A stretch of DNA of 64,000 nt from Saccharomycodes ludwigii. Taxonomy: Eukaryota > Ascomycota > Saccharomycetes > Saccharomycodales > Saccharomycodaceae. A model generated the notes under the pieces. That model saw only the letters and a program-made list of their open reading frames with translations, ran no database searches and was not told where the DNA came from. Position numbers and translations under genes: made by a program. The stretch spans positions 923,501 to 987,500 of the forward strand of contig NC_060205.1 of NCBI RefSeq assembly GCF_020623625.1, written 5' to 3'. This document shows positions 1-11,992 of the stretch, piece by piece. The stretch's first letter is position 1; each line of letters opens with the position of its first letter.

Positions 1-2502
1 AGTACTGCTATCGCTGCCAACACTACTACTGATCGAATTAGTTGAAGGAGAGCTAGGCGTTATAAGTGTAGGATATACATGATGGTTAATTTGTAATGGA
101 GTGGGAATCGCTTGTGTTTGTGAATAGTACATCGCTTGTAAAAATTTTGGATTAAAATTGCCGTACGCATAATTGTTATTGTTATGGTTATAACTATTGT
201 TATGAATATTATTTATACCGTTTATACTATTGCTCTTGCCAATATACCTTTGATAGTATGGTATGGCATGTACATTCTGATTCGTATGCGTTGCAGATGA
301 ATATCTTCTCCTTGTCGTAGAAATATTGTCAGCACTATTATCATTACCAGCGTTACTATTATTATTTGTTCTTTTTGCAGCAAACGAGACATACAGTACG
401 TGGTTATCATCTACTCTCAAATTGTTCGTTTCTAGCATGGCTCTACTTGCATCCAATGGGTTTTTGAAACATACAAATGCATATCCTTTAGATGCACCTA
501 TGGGTAATCCGTTGTTATTATCGTGGTTGCTTGTATTCTCCTCATAATACTGCATAGTGTTTTCCGCTAATGTATCATTGGCGTTAACCCCTTCACCACC
601 ATCATCCTGTTGATGCGTTGTTACGGCTTCATTCGAATTTTTTTTGCTACCACCAACAGTAATAACTTTGGCGCTTATAATCTCGCCAAATCTTTTATAT
701 AATTCAATTAAATCATCATCTGTCCACTCCAACGGCAAATGTTTAATGTACAAATTCGATTCCTGTTGATCCCTCGTGGGAATAGGCAAAGTTAATGGCA
801 AAATAATAGGTTGTTGAGTATTGTTAGTGTTGACATTACCATTGGTATTATTAGTATTGATATTGATATTATTATAATTTGCAACAGGAGTGGTGGTCGT
901 GATATCATTATTCTGACTATTACCAGGACTCAGTGTGATCGGTGTTAATTGTTCTAATGGTGCTCGAGGAATAAACACTGGCAGTGAAGTACCTCTAAAA
1001 TTAGGCACTGGTGTCTGAGGTAGTGTCGTGCTAATATATTGAAAGGGTATTGTTGGATGCGGCAGTATAGGCGGTGAACTTTGGAAAATACTCGTTGAAG
1101 CCATTTTAACGTTATTGCTTTCATTATGCATATCAGTATTAGCAATACCATTATTAATAGGTATAGATATGTTAGAATTACTTTTGATCGCACTGGGCGG
1201 TTGTGGCGAACGAACTGTAGCACTAGGCGATGTATTTTGGATAGCTTTGTTAACTACCAATTTGTGTTGTAACCATTCGTACCCATTGAGCAACTCAACC
1301 ACTTTTAAGGCCTGGGCATGCGTTTTAAATTTCATAAAGCCATAGCCCTTTAAGGGACTGATTTCATCACGATTATCACAAGTTTCCGCATTTTTGGATA
1401 GTTCGCCCTCCTCTTGTTGACTTGAATCAACGGAATATTCTTCGTCTTCCTCTGTATCATGATATGTTATGTTTGTTTGAGAATTGTGTTTCGGAAAGTA
1501 AAACGAAACAATCTCGATTTTTTGCTTAATATTTTTTTTTGTTAAAACGTCTATTATCCTCTTAACTACTTGGATTGGGGTTATGTAATTTTTAACTTCG
1601 TTGGCTGTAGTATCGTAAGTATCGACAATAGTATTGGTACTCGTTATTGGCAAATTTCCAATGAAAACACCTCTGAATTTTGTGTCGTCATTCCCCTCCT
1701 TAAGTTGATCCAAATGCAATCTTTCTCTTTCTTTTCTCTCAACATGGTAATTAATAAACAGCAATGAACCATTCATATACTTTCCATTTAATTTTTTAAC
1801 ACATTCAGCAGCTTCGCTGCCCAAGGAATAACTAACAAACCCATAACCTAACGATTGGCCCGATTTCTTATCATGGATAATTTTCAAGTTTAAAACATGG
1901 CCGAAATTTGCAAAAATAGGCTGGATGTCATGTACCTTTAAATTTAATGGTAGTCCTCTGATATACAAATTTCCGGGATGTGTTAATGCATATGGGTTAA
2001 AGGAAATGGCATAATATATTTTATCGTTATATTGGATTAGTTTATTATAAACATCATCCCTCATTTTTTGTAAATCTAGCAAATTTTTGAACTGAAACTG
2101 ATAAATTTTGGTAAAGTTTACAGTGGATAACAAAGTTGGATCATTTAAAAAGTTATTTTTATATTCAACGTCACCCATTTCAAAACTTAAACAATTGGAC
2201 TGGTCTTTTATAAAGTGCAATCTTTTCTCTTGAGGCCAATATTGATATTTTTCAATTATATCACTGTTTATTTGAGAAAAAGATGAAGGGGGTACGGTGC
2301 TACTTAATGAAATAGCTATTTTATTAATGGTATTAGTTATGATTGAAATGCTTGATGTTGAATTTTGTTTGCTTGCTAGCCTTATAGTTAATATATTTGT
2401 ATTGGACAATTGTTCCAGTTGTGACATTGTAAAACTAGGTACGCTGGAGTCGGCACCCTCTTCTTTATTATCTCCTGTGAAATTAGTACTAGTGCTAATC
2501 AT
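1..2502 (-). CDS. RIE1: Multi-RRM RNA-binding protein, probable RIE1 orthologue (3' end missing)
   Basis: A reading frame starts at the ATG at 2502-2500 and stays open to the window edge (834 codons), so the C-terminus lies outside. Three RRM-like domains are visible. The first, at about residues 178-255, has RNP2 LYIRGL and RNP1 LGYGFVSY. The second, at about 275-400, has VFIGNL and GYGFMKF, split by a long acidic insert. The third, at about 585-690, has LYIKHL and KGYAFVCF, and a loop containing VGGSKK. Asn/Thr/Pro-rich linkers separate them. Three RRMs with a split third domain and the GGSK loop resemble S. cerevisiae Rie1 (YGR250C), a cytoplasmic stress-granule RNA-binding protein. Pes4/Mip6-type proteins are the main alternative. 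The RRM assignment is secure; the orthologue name is moderate and comes from memory of the family. Confidence 0.65.
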   Translation of the reverse strand, partial: MISTSTNFTGDNKEEGADSSVPSFTMSQLEQLSNTNILTIRLASKQNSTSSISIITNTINKIAISLSSTVPPSSFSQINSDIIEKYQYWPQEKRLHFIKDQSNCLSFEMGDVEYKNNFLNDPTLLSTVNFTKIYQFQFKNLLDLQKMRDDVYNKLIQYNDKIYYAISFNPYALTHPGNLYIRGLPLNLKVHDIQPIFANFGHVLNLKIIHDKKSGQSLGYGFVSYSLGSEAAECVKKLNGKYMNGSLLFINYHVERKERERLHLDQLKEGNDDTKFRGVFIGNLPITSTNTIVDTYDTTANEVKNYITPIQVVKRIIDVLTKKNIKQKIEIVSFYFPKHNSQTNITYHDTEEDEEYSVDSSQQEEGELSKNAETCDNRDEISPLKGYGFMKFKTHAQALKVVELLNGYEWLQHKLVVNKAIQNTSPSATVRSPQPPSAIKSNSNISIPINNGIANTDMHNESNNVKMASTSIFQSSPPILPHPTIPFQYISTTLPQTPVPNFRGTSLPVFIPRAPLEQLTPITLSPGNSQNNDITTTTPVANYNNININTNNTNGNVNTNNTQQPIILPLTLPIPTRDQQESNLYIKHLPLEWTDDDLIELYKRFGEIISAKVITVGGSKKNSNEAVTTHQQDDGGEGVNANDTLAENTMQYYEENTSNHDNNNGLPIGASKGYAFVCFKNPLDASRAMLETNNLRVDDNHVLYVSFAAKRTNNNSNAGNDNSADNISTTRRRYSSATHTNQNVHAIPYYQRYIGKSNSINGINNIHNNSYNHNNNNYAYGNFNPKFLQAMYYSQTQAIPTPLQINHHVYPTLITPSSPSTNSISSSVGSDSST

Positions 2503-3469
2503 GATTAGTGATATGTTTTCTAGACCTGTCCTATTTACTTTTATTTTTATCTTAGAAAAAAAGAAAAAAAAAAAAGGTTTTTTTTTTTTTTAATTCTTTT
2601 TCCTGTTTCTAAAAGGAAGATAAGAGGGGAAGGTTTATTTAGATAATTTTAGTTTTAAAGTTAGAATTAAAGTTAAAATTAAAGTTAAAAAAAAAAAAAA
2701 AAGGAAGAGAAAACAAAGAAGACAGAAAAAAGAAAGAGAGAAATTAAAAGGAGAAAGAAGATAATTATACAATTCTATATATATATAGTTGTAATAATTT
2801 ATGATATTATGTGGTTTCGTAGGAAGAAAGGTAATAAGTTAGTAAGAAAATGAGAAAAGATGATGATGATAAAAATAAAAGATGATTTAGTTTGATAAAT
2901 AATACGATATATAACATATGAAATGATTTGAGCGAGTAAAGTTAAGAATTACCCCTTTTATACAAGTATGAATATAATATTTTATTATGTCTAGTTTTGT
3001 ATGTTATAATATTTAATTATTTTATATCAAATATTAATAATATTACAACTGCGTATCACCACCACTGCCACGAATAACAACGACAACGACAACGACAACA
3101 ACAACAACAAATGAAAAAATAAAATTAAAATTAAACGTTGTTGGGAAACTCCGAACAAAAGTTTAAAAATTAAAAAAGTTATAAAAGGGGGCAGAGAATA
3201 GCACTGGGATATGATACATTTATACAGGAAAGAATAGACAGTAAAAGCAAGTAGAAAGAAAGAAAGTAAACAGAACAGAAGGAAATACAGAGAGAAAATT
3301 AAATATTAACAACTTCTTTTGTTCTAGTCTTTGGAGGGCTTCTATTATTATCTTATCGCATACGAAATCACGCACTTTCATAAAAACTCAAAAAAATCCC
3401 TCTAAATTCTCGGCATTCAATATTACTGATATTACCGAAAACTTTCCGAATTCAACAATTAACATCAAA
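2503..3469. other. Intergenic: RIE1-like promoter and DNA2 3' flank
   Basis: No coding region is supported. It holds A-rich tracts, an ACGACA/ACAACA-type triplet run near 3070-3110, and a pair of CCGAA motifs at 3435-3450 close to the DNA2 stop codon. The part next to 2503 should contain the promoter of the RRM gene. Confidence 0.6.
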
Positions 3470-6400
3470 TTAATTATACTCACTCAAAATGTCCTTTATA
3501 ATCGGTTTATTTTTCACAAACTTAGAATCCTTACCAATTTTGTTATTAGCCACCACTAGTGGTTTGGATTTGTCTCTTTTCCTTTTTTTGGTATCTACAG
3601 TTCCAACATTTGCACCATCACAACAATAACTTTGTGCCCAATAAGAATTTGTGTCTGCTAAATCTTGGTCTCTCAAATCATAAACCCAAGATTCATCTTG
3701 TAATAACTCGATTACAGATCTCATTGTCTTAATTCGATTTAAAGTTTTGATAGATCCAATTATGATTAACTTGCTTTTTGCTCTCGTAATCGCCACATTG
3801 ATTCTTTCCCAATCCGCTAGTAATTTTCCTGGGTTTAACTCCACATTATTTCTTACCATACTGATAATAACACATTCCTTGTCTCTACCCTGATATTGAT
3901 CCGCTGTTAATATTTCTAAATTTCGGTACCTTTCCTCCTGGAACTCATGTTTCAACAGCTTTAATTGACCTCTATATAAACTCATTAATCCTATGTCCTT
4001 CAAATCCAATGAGTTATCGTTACTATTTAGTCTTGATACAATCTCTTTAATTAACAAACTTTCACCCCTATTTTTAATATCATCTCCTACAACAATTTCA
4101 TGAAATAAATTTAGTGTTACCAAGTCATAATTTATGAAAACAACTTTCCTCTCATTATCCAATATCCAATCATCAATCCAGCTAACTCCACATTTAGGTA
4201 ATTCGTCTAATTTTCGGTTTTTATTAACCGAATTCCCACATTTCAATTTCCCACTGTAAATCAACGTGTTAGATAATTTCATAATATCTTCGTTCATCCT
4301 ATATTGATATGTCAACATTTTACAGCTAGAAGGATGTTTATCGTACAAGGCTTTAAACAAGCTCATTTCCAACCCCTCTCTTTTCGCCTCTTCGTCTTTT
4401 ATTAAGGGTGGCAATTGATAGTGATCCCCGACTAAAATAAATTTCTCTGCAAGTTGCAAAGGACCAATGGCAATAGGCAAAGATAATTGACTAGCTTCAT
4501 CCAATATACAATAATCAAATAAAAAACCCCTGCCATTTTCTTCCTCTCCCACAACAGACTTGGAAAGGCTCCAATCTTGAATCCCCAAAGATGTTACAGC
4601 CACAACATTACTTTCAAAATATGCACTTTCCAACTCTTGCAGATTTTTAAACTTTTTATTGTGAGGTGAAAATTTTTTGGTTTCGACGTGTAATTTATTT
4701 AAACTTCCTAATCTCAATATACTCATATCTTCAATCAACGAGCCATAATCTTTCATAAATTTGATCAAAATATTATCTACAGCAGAATGTGTATATGAAC
4801 TTAATAATACTCTTTTCTTATTCTCAAATATTAATGTTTTTATTAATTCACATATAACCGTCGTTTTTCCAGTACCAGGCATCCCCAATATCAAAGAATA
4901 CAAATCACATGATAAGCTCGCTTTTATAGCCAGCTGTTGGTCCGCATTAAATTTGTCCCAGTTTATATTTGCAAAACTTATTTTAGAAGCATTATTAAAA
5001 GTAGGCATAGACGAATTAATCACAATATCTTTTAGTTTAAGTAAATTATTAGAAAACAAATTCAATAGATTAAATCTGGCCAACGATAATCCAATGCCTA
5101 TCTCATTTTTATCGACCCTATAAGTCACTGGTCGGACATGTGTAGGCAACCTGCTCTGTAATTTACTCATATTCGTATTGGTCATTAAAATAATATCTCG
5201 TTCTGTATCAATAATATCAAACAATGTCCCATTACATAAATAGAAATGCCCCATTTCATCACTTAGTATTACATGATCACCTTTGCTTAACTTTAAATTA
5301 ATTTTTCCATCTTGCAATTTTGAGTTATAGTGTAGTCTTAACTTATACGCCTGTAATTTACTTAAATACTCATTTTTAATAATGGTCAACCCATTTAAAC
5401 AAGTACCCCTTTTTACCTTTTTTTCATTACCATCTAATAAAAACATTTCCTGGTTCATACGATTGATACTCCTCTCCTCCTTATTAATTAAAGTGTTAAA
5501 CTTGTGGAAAAAACGCATTTCATTGTCCTTCATATTTTTGGTCATTTCATTCGCAAATTCCTTGGTAACCAGCAAATTTTCAAAATTTTTGGTATTTTTC
5601 TCAAAATCTTCCAATTTACTTAAAATTGTGCATTCTTTATTACAATAGCAATTTTCACACTTTTCTGAACCAGTTGTTAAAACAGATGGTAAATTTAAGG
5701 TGAGATTTTTCTTGGGATCCAAATATTGACTAATCAAATTCCTATTATTAAATATATGCTTCAATTCCATGAGGTTAACAATATGCCTAGTAATAGTCTT
5801 ACCTTCCACATAACACAAAAGAAATTGGTTGCAGTTCTCATTTTCATATCGATCCTTAAACAGTAATGTGTATAATGACCCCTGGGCAACATGTGCATTT
5901 GAAACGTACTTCCCACTTTTGATTTCCAAGGGAATTGGAAGTGGAGAGTTGCACAGTAATGTCACATCTATAACCCCCTTGATACCTAATACTGGTGACC
6001 AAATCTTTTCTTCAACTTCTAAGACATCTGAGATATGAAAGTAATCCTGTATATTGGATCCAGTAACTCTGATGGAACCTCCCTGATTATAATAGTTTTT
6101 TATAAACTCTAAGATGTATGGGACATATCTTTTCATTATTTCTTCTTTAAGTTCAAGCAAGTCCTCAACACCACAACATAGTAGCATCCGCTGATAACTA
6201 ATTAACAATTCATCTAAAAAATCATTGTTTATGGTTTCCATATTTATATCTGTGTTATTTGGTTTCCCATCTACATAAAGTAACATTTTTTGGAACAATT
6301 CATGAACAATAATACCCAAAAGCATAGTAAGGCTGGGTTCCCCGGGCAAGGAAAATAATTCATTTATAATTGTTCTCCTATTACATTCAATTGAACTACC

Positions 6401-7689
6401 GATAATAGTGGCTGTTAACAAAATATCCGGGTTCATAATTAACAACAAATCATTATCACGATCCATAACAAATTTTCTTTGTCCCTCTAGCTGTCTCAAT
6501 TGGTTTTCATTAACTTTCTCAATCTTTACGATATGGATTACATTGCCCTTATGGAATTGAATGCCATCAAGCAACCAAAAATTGTTGACTTCCACAGTGA
6601 ATACGTTTGTTTTATTATCAATGCACATCAACTCAACACATTTTTGAAATTTAATATCTACAGTGCTTTTAATTTGCACAATAACTAATCTCCTGAACCA
6701 TTTAAAGTTTGTCTTACCATTATTACCCGTTTCAAAATCGATATCAACTGTATACCCTGGAATTGAACTGTATTTAGCCAACTCGACCCATTCAGGTTTG
6801 ATTGTAGTTAGCTCTTCTTTTTCGGTCTTACTTAACGGGTAAGTTTTGTTTCTTTTGTAAATAGTTTCCAATTTTCTTTGGGTCAATAAATTTTCTATAT
6901 CATCAATTAATGAATCTTCGTTAGAACCATCAGCTAAATGGCTTTCATTACTTTCATCTTGAACATATGGTTCAATAGATGGAAGTGGTTCGCTTTTCAA
7001 ATTATTTGTTGTAAGATTATATTCGTGTGACCAGCTGTCATCGCCTAATATACTCAGCAACTCTTGTTCTAACTCTTCTTTATTTGTCTTTTTGGTGATC
7101 CCAATGGTATCTACGGAAGTAGTGATGTCGGCATTTTTATTTTTTTTGGGGGATGAGGTTCTATTTTGTAAGGGTGATGTAAATATTTTTTCTGGAGAAG
7201 AGTTGATCTTATTTATTGCCAGTTTTTGTGGTTCATTTATTGTACTATTTCCCATATCAGTTTGAAGTTCGTCTATTATATCATCTATATCCTTATCAAA
7301 ATCATTAATATTTATATTATTCCTTTCTGTATATACACTGCCCTTGTTCCTTGTTGGTGAATTTCTTCTAGCACGTTCAAAGGAACTATTAGGTGATGAG
7401 GAAATATTTTTCAAATTTAAAACACTGCTGTACTTTTGGTTAACAATGGGAATCTTTTTTTTGTTAGGCTTTTCATCAAATTCTTCATAATTGATAGTAA
7501 AATTATGGGATGCACTAATACTTTGTTTATTTTTTAATGATCTTGTCTTGGTTGGCATTACTTTAAGCTCCTTTTCATATATAAAATTTAAAGGATCATT
7601 TTTTCTGTTGATGGGTGAGTATTTCCATATAATGCTATGATCCAAGTCTTCATCATACTTTTTACTACTATCGCTATTACTATTATTAT

Positions 7690-7741
<52 letters not shown>

Positions 7742-7993
7742 GCTATTATTGTTATCAGCAGTAGTAGCAGCATCATTGCTACCGTTGTAACTAAAAGTTG
7801 AAGCATTTTCTACAGACGCTTTATTCTCTTTCAAATTAGTAATTTTTAATAAAGTTTTCTTTTCAGTTCTAATTGTGGCTTCGGGTACAAATGCTTGTTT
7901 TAATGTATTTTTCGGTTGGAAAAATGTATATTTGTGTTCTTTTTTTTTTTTCACTGGGTGTATATTAGTATCATGGTCAGTTGGATTTGACAT
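3470..7993 (-). CDS. DNA2: DNA replication ATP-dependent helicase/nuclease Dna2
   Basis: Dna2 cuts and unwinds long 5' flaps during Okazaki-fragment maturation and resects DNA ends in the nucleus. At 1507 residues it is close to the S. cerevisiae protein (about 1522). The N-terminal ~370 residues are disordered, with a poly-Ser run encoded by the TAC-type microsatellite near 7680-7735. The nuclease domain has Asp676 (GVID) and the Glu690-x-Lys692 pair in EIKSGK. An iron-sulfur cluster is predicted at Cys537, Cys779, Cys782 and Cys788; the last three keep the 3- and 6-residue spacing of yeast Dna2. The superfamily 1 helicase has Walker A GMPGTGKTT (1037-1045), DEASQL, and a C-terminal ADQYQGRDKE ... 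NVAITRAK block. All catalytic residues looked for are present. The start at 7993 is the first ATG of the frame. Confidence 0.97.
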
Positions 7994-9025
7994 TCGAATA
8001 TATGATTGCTGGAACTATAAAATACCGTTCAATATTTATAGATAGATACGTGAAGTAACTTTTAATGAGATAAGTTTATAATTACTTGTTTGTTATCAAT
8101 ACTTTCACCTGGTTTTATTTGACACTTTATATTACTGAACCGAAAGATTCTGTGGATAACTTTGATTATATAAGCAAACAAAAATAGAAACATAAATATT
8201 GGGTAAAACGTCAATATCCGAAATTGTTCATGTCCGAAATTAGTTGAAATATCTTGTGCCGAATAAAATGGACGAGTTTACACAACACAAGTAAAAAAAA
8301 AAAAAATATATAGGCCAATGTTATAAAAGCTAAGGCCTAATCAAATGCTGAAGATCAAAGAAGTTATGATGTTAAATAATAAAATAAAAGGATTATTTTT
8401 TTATATATATACGTAATGTTTATAGAAGAGAAAAAGAGTATTAATGTTACCAATATACCAGTTATGCCCCAAAAATGGTGATATTATTTACACTGTCTAT
8501 ACACTCCCAATTAGCGGGTGAAAGAGAGAGGGGGGGGATAATAAATTAAACTGTTAATATGAGATAAATTAAATTTAAAAAAAAAAAAAAAAAGAACAAA
8601 GTGGGAGAAATCCCGTAAATGAATTCAAATAAAACATTACGTATCATTCACGTTTATTGAAATGAAGAAAAAGGCAATTACGAATGTCACATCGATCTTT
8701 AATTAGCTCTACAGGGCATAAAGTATTAGAAGAGCCTTCGGTATCCTATATAGAAAAAAAGGATGGATATGTAAAAAATTCAAATGTTAAATGCATGAAA
8801 TGAATTTGTTATATGTTAGTAAAAAATATATTCTAGGAAGACATGAAAAATAGAAAAAAAAAAAAAAAAAAAAAAAAAGTATAATAATTGCTTCCAAAAG
8901 CAAATAGAAAAGTGACACAGCACTAAAAAAAAAAAAAAAAAAAAAAAGAAAACAAATCTAAAATTATTTTTCTAGACAGTCTAGCTTTTAAAATTATCCA
9001 TTTATATTTTATTTTCCTCTTTTTT
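7994..9025. other. Intergenic: DNA2 promoter and 3' flank of the 660-residue gene
   Basis: DNA2 promoter side: four CCGAA motifs lie within about 120 bp (near 8140, 8218, 8234 and 8259), two of them in ATATCCGAAATT and TGTCCGAAATT, 16 bp apart. Further right are A-rich tracts, a possible spliced exon on the minus strand at 8644-8745 (listed separately), two long A runs (8856-8878 and about 8926-8947), and a 13-bp near-palindrome CTAGACAGTCTAG at 8972-8984. Confidence 0.6.
8644..8745 (-). CDS. Possible 3' exon encoding a CCCH (zf-C3H1-like) zinc finger
   Basis: On the minus strand a consensus branch point TACTAAC (8821-8815) is followed 70 nt later by a T-rich stretch and a 3' splice site, TATAG, ending at 8746. 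The next 33 codons are open and end in TGA at 8646-8644. They contain C-x8-C-x4-C-x3-H in LCPVELIKDRCDIRNCLFLH, which resembles the short fungal zf-C3H1 domain of Red1/ZFC3H1-type proteins. The upstream exon is not identified. In-phase but non-canonical 5' splice sites exist in the gene to the right (GTATAT at 9148-9143 and GTAAGG at 9433-9428). Using either would replace that gene's last residues with this zinc finger. Splice signals and motif are seen; gene membership is inference, and the match may be chance. Confidence 0.35.
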   Translation of the reverse strand, partial: DTEGSSNTLCPVELIKDRCDIRNCLFLHFNKRE

Positions 9026-11008
9026 TCATCCAAATTTATAATATTTCTTTAGTTTACGAACCTTAAAATCGACTTGAGCAATGATTGTCTCATTGACCAA
9101 CTCATTAAAGTTAGCCTTTTTTGCTGTATCTTCAGTATCATTATATACTACTTTTGGTCTCGATCCAGGGCCCTGATTTAGATCTGGTGCAAGAATATTG
9201 TGGGTAGGAAAAGAATATTTAGATAATAGAGGCTTTGACAACTTTTTATTTTGAGTAGCATTAAGTATATTGAGATCTTTATTAGCATTTTCAATATTTT
9301 GATTACTGGACAATGTTAAGTTACTTTGAATAACGTTTTCCCTCGCTATTTGTATATCATCTGTGTATCTAGCAGTATTATTATTTTCAGCAGAGAGATT
9401 TAGGCCTTTTTTGTTCATTTTCAGTTTCCTTACCTGCTTATTATAGACATTTTTGCCAGTCTCAATTTTTGCAACTCTGTTTTTGGTGTTTCCAGTAACG
9501 TTATTCATGGCTGCATATGTAGCCTTCACATTATCTTGTAAATTTCCGTCTAAGCCTTCATTATGAACAGGTCTCCCACTGTTTTGCATCTGAGTATTTT
9601 TGTCAATTAAATTTGTAATGTACGCTTTCGAAATATCTTTTGCTTTTGTATTATTTCTTAAATCATGCAATCTTTCTCTAGTAGCATTTAAATTGTTGTT
9701 TTCTCTAGTATCAGTGGTAAAAGAAGTTGTTTTAGCCTTTTTTAAGGACATTTCCTCTACAAGTTTCAATTTATTCTTCCTGTCCGAATCTACTTTGATA
9801 ATTAAATTATCGAAAAGCTTTGTAGTATGATTAACAAAATCTTTTTTTTTTTGTTCAAATAATTCTTTATTAATCGCACTTGTATCTAGTTCTCCTTTGT
9901 TAATTTTTGCTTGTAATTTCATAAAATCAGCTTTGAATCTCATCATTATGCGACTTAGTTCCATGGTGATACTCATTGATGACGAACGCTGATTATCCTC
10001 CGGTGTAAATGTTTTTAATTCTTCTTTCTTTTTTCCCTCATCCTCCTTTGCTACCTCCACTACATTTTCTTCTTCCTCATATTCGCCATCAGTTTCTTCT
10101 TCACTTGAAGATACCTTTAAAATTAGGTCATCAGCCCACTTTGGTCTAGAAAAAAAAACATTTCTGCGTTTTTTATGCATATTGGTTGTATAATCACCAT
10201 TATTACTTGACAAGGTGGTTGGAACAATATTAGGAAGATGATCGACTTTATTTTTAATATTATCATTTATAATGTTACTTGTAATGTTAGTGTTGTCAAC
10301 ATGGTCATTACCTCTATCCTGATCTATATTAATAATATCGTTTCCGCGATTTATACTATTTTTTTGTGCAAGATTTTCATTTTTTATTCTATTTGGATAA
10401 TTTTCAATATCATAATCCTTCTCTATAACATGTTCTTTTCCTAACTCTGTCTTTTTTATGATTTTTGGAGGAATATTTTTTGAGACCCTTTCCGGAAGTT
10501 TTTGCACAGGAAAAATCAATTCGCCAAAAAGATCATCTAAAAACTCTTTATTTATGTGATATCTATAAATTAAATCCACATAACTAACTTTCATAGTATT
10601 TAGTAGTTGTAAGCATAAATCTAACTCGTTATTTTCAATAAGGCACTTAATATAATCACTTTTAGGTTTCCCTATGGTATTATCCTCTGCATTAGGTTTT
10701 GTTTTTATAACAGATACATTTTTCACGTTATGTTTTTCAGAAGCTGTAATTTCATCATTTAATTTGCAAGAACTTGGTTGTGATGTGGATTTATCTATTG
10801 TAGCTTGTAAATTTGGGGGAAATGAGTTTAATAAAATTGATTCAGACAAGGAGTTATTTATCATGGATGTATTTTTATATTCTGGGCTTTTAAATTCCAA
10901 ACTTGTATCATTGAATTCTGAAGTGGCAGATTTTTGCATATTTGAATATTTGTGAGTTGAAGGAGGAAAAATTTTAGTATTATTTTTTTTTTTGGTTTTC
11001 TGATGCAT
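9026..11008 (-). CDS. Unrecognised 660-residue low-complexity protein
   Basis: No family was recognised. The protein is Asn/Lys-rich and mostly predicted to be disordered. Visible parts are a hydrophobic, probably helical stretch at about residues 125-180 (containing LDLCLQLLNTMKVSY and FGELIF), a short RPKWADDLILKV motif near residue 290 followed at once by a strongly acidic Ser/Glu cluster, a probable coiled coil at about 345-420, and a basic tail ending in LKKYYKFG. The acidic cluster after a Trp-containing basic motif and the Lys-rich tail would suit a nuclear protein, but nothing shows its function. It lies between DNA2 and MHP1, which are not neighbours in S. cerevisiae, so synteny does not help. 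Its 3' end may be longer if the zinc-finger exon at 8644-8745 is spliced on. Confidence 0.75.
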   Translation of the reverse strand: MHQKTKKKNNTKIFPPSTHKYSNMQKSATSEFNDTSLEFKSPEYKNTSMINNSLSESILLNSFPPNLQATIDKSTSQPSSCKLNDEITASEKHNVKNVSVIKTKPNAEDNTIGKPKSDYIKCLIENNELDLCLQLLNTMKVSYVDLIYRYHINKEFLDDLFGELIFPVQKLPERVSKNIPPKIIKKTELGKEHVIEKDYDIENYPNRIKNENLAQKNSINRGNDIINIDQDRGNDHVDNTNITSNIINDNIKNKVDHLPNIVPTTLSSNNGDYTTNMHKKRRNVFFSRPKWADDLILKVSSSEEETDGEYEEEENVVEVAKEDEGKKKEELKTFTPEDNQRSSSMSITMELSRIMMRFKADFMKLQAKINKGELDTSAINKELFEQKKKDFVNHTTKLFDNLIIKVDSDRKNKLKLVEEMSLKKAKTTSFTTDTRENNNLNATRERLHDLRNNTKAKDISKAYITNLIDKNTQMQNSGRPVHNEGLDGNLQDNVKATYAAMNNVTGNTKNRVAKIETGKNVYNKQVRKLKMNKKGLNLSAENNNTARYTDDIQIARENVIQSNLTLSSNQNIENANKDLNILNATQNKKLSKPLLSKYSFPTHNILAPDLNQGPGSRPKVVYNDTEDTAKKANFNELVNETIIAQVDFKVRKLKKYYKFG

Positions 11009-11333
11009 TTTAGATTTTTATTTTTATTTTTAAATGTATTCCTAGATGTACCCATGTTTATTGATTTTAATATGATCTTTGTTGAGTTTTAATTTAATTT
11101 TATTTTATTGTTATAAAGGAGAATTAATATTGTTGATATTTGATTTGAATAAGATACAATGTAAAATTATAAATTGAAAAGAAAATATATACAATTTATT
11201 TCATTTTACACGAAACAGATGATTTGTCTGTATCGTATAAAATGATATATATATATAATTTGCTCCCTAAATTTCCTTTTAAAGTAGAATTGAATTGAAT
11301 TATAAGTTACAATGCCGTATAATAAAAGTAAAA

Positions 11334-11364
<31 letters not shown>

Positions 11365-11992
11365 ACAAAGCGTCATACAACAAAAAGTTGTTTTTGTATT
11401 TATTGATATTGTAATTTTATTGGATAAAATAATTTACTGCTTTCTTTCTTTCTTTCTTTCTTTCTTTCTACGGTGACTTCTGTGCTTTATCAAATAGCAT
11501 ATATTTGTATTTTGTTAAACGTTTATAAAATCCACAGAATTATTTATTTTATAGCCAAACAAGGAAAAAAGAAAGAGTTTACAATATATAAATTTAAATA
11601 AACAAGAGATAAAACAATATAATATAATATAAATTATATATATATAGTCATATATTCATAATTGCCCCTCTTCTTTTATTTTCCTTTAAAGAGAACAAAT
11701 CAGCTAATAATTAATATAAGAAAAATAACTAAAACTATAATAAAAGTCTGATTAAATTATACAATCAAATAACCAAAGAAAACAAAGCGACCATTCCTTT
11801 TATTTATTTTTCTTCTTTTTAAGTACATATTTTTGTGCGTTATAAACATCTAATTATATATATATAACTTCTTTATCCTTTTTATTTTATATTTTTTTTT
11901 TTTTTTTACTTTTTATCGACCAACCCATTCATAAAAGGCTAACAGAAAAGAAAAGATAAAAAAAAAAAAAAGAAAAAAATAATAAAATAAAA
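11009..11992. other. Divergent intergenic region upstream of the 660-residue gene and MHP1
   Basis: Divergent promoter region with no supported gene. It contains an AAAT microsatellite (about 11334-11364), a CTTT microsatellite (about 11441-11469), short TA runs near 11250 and 11637, and an A-rich leader just before the MHP1 ATG. I recognise no clear factor site. Confidence 0.6.

Noticed and set aside
8972-8984. CTAGACAGTCTAG palindrome as a factor site.
   Set aside because: Only 13 bp, in a 3' flank, and not repeated elsewhere in the window.
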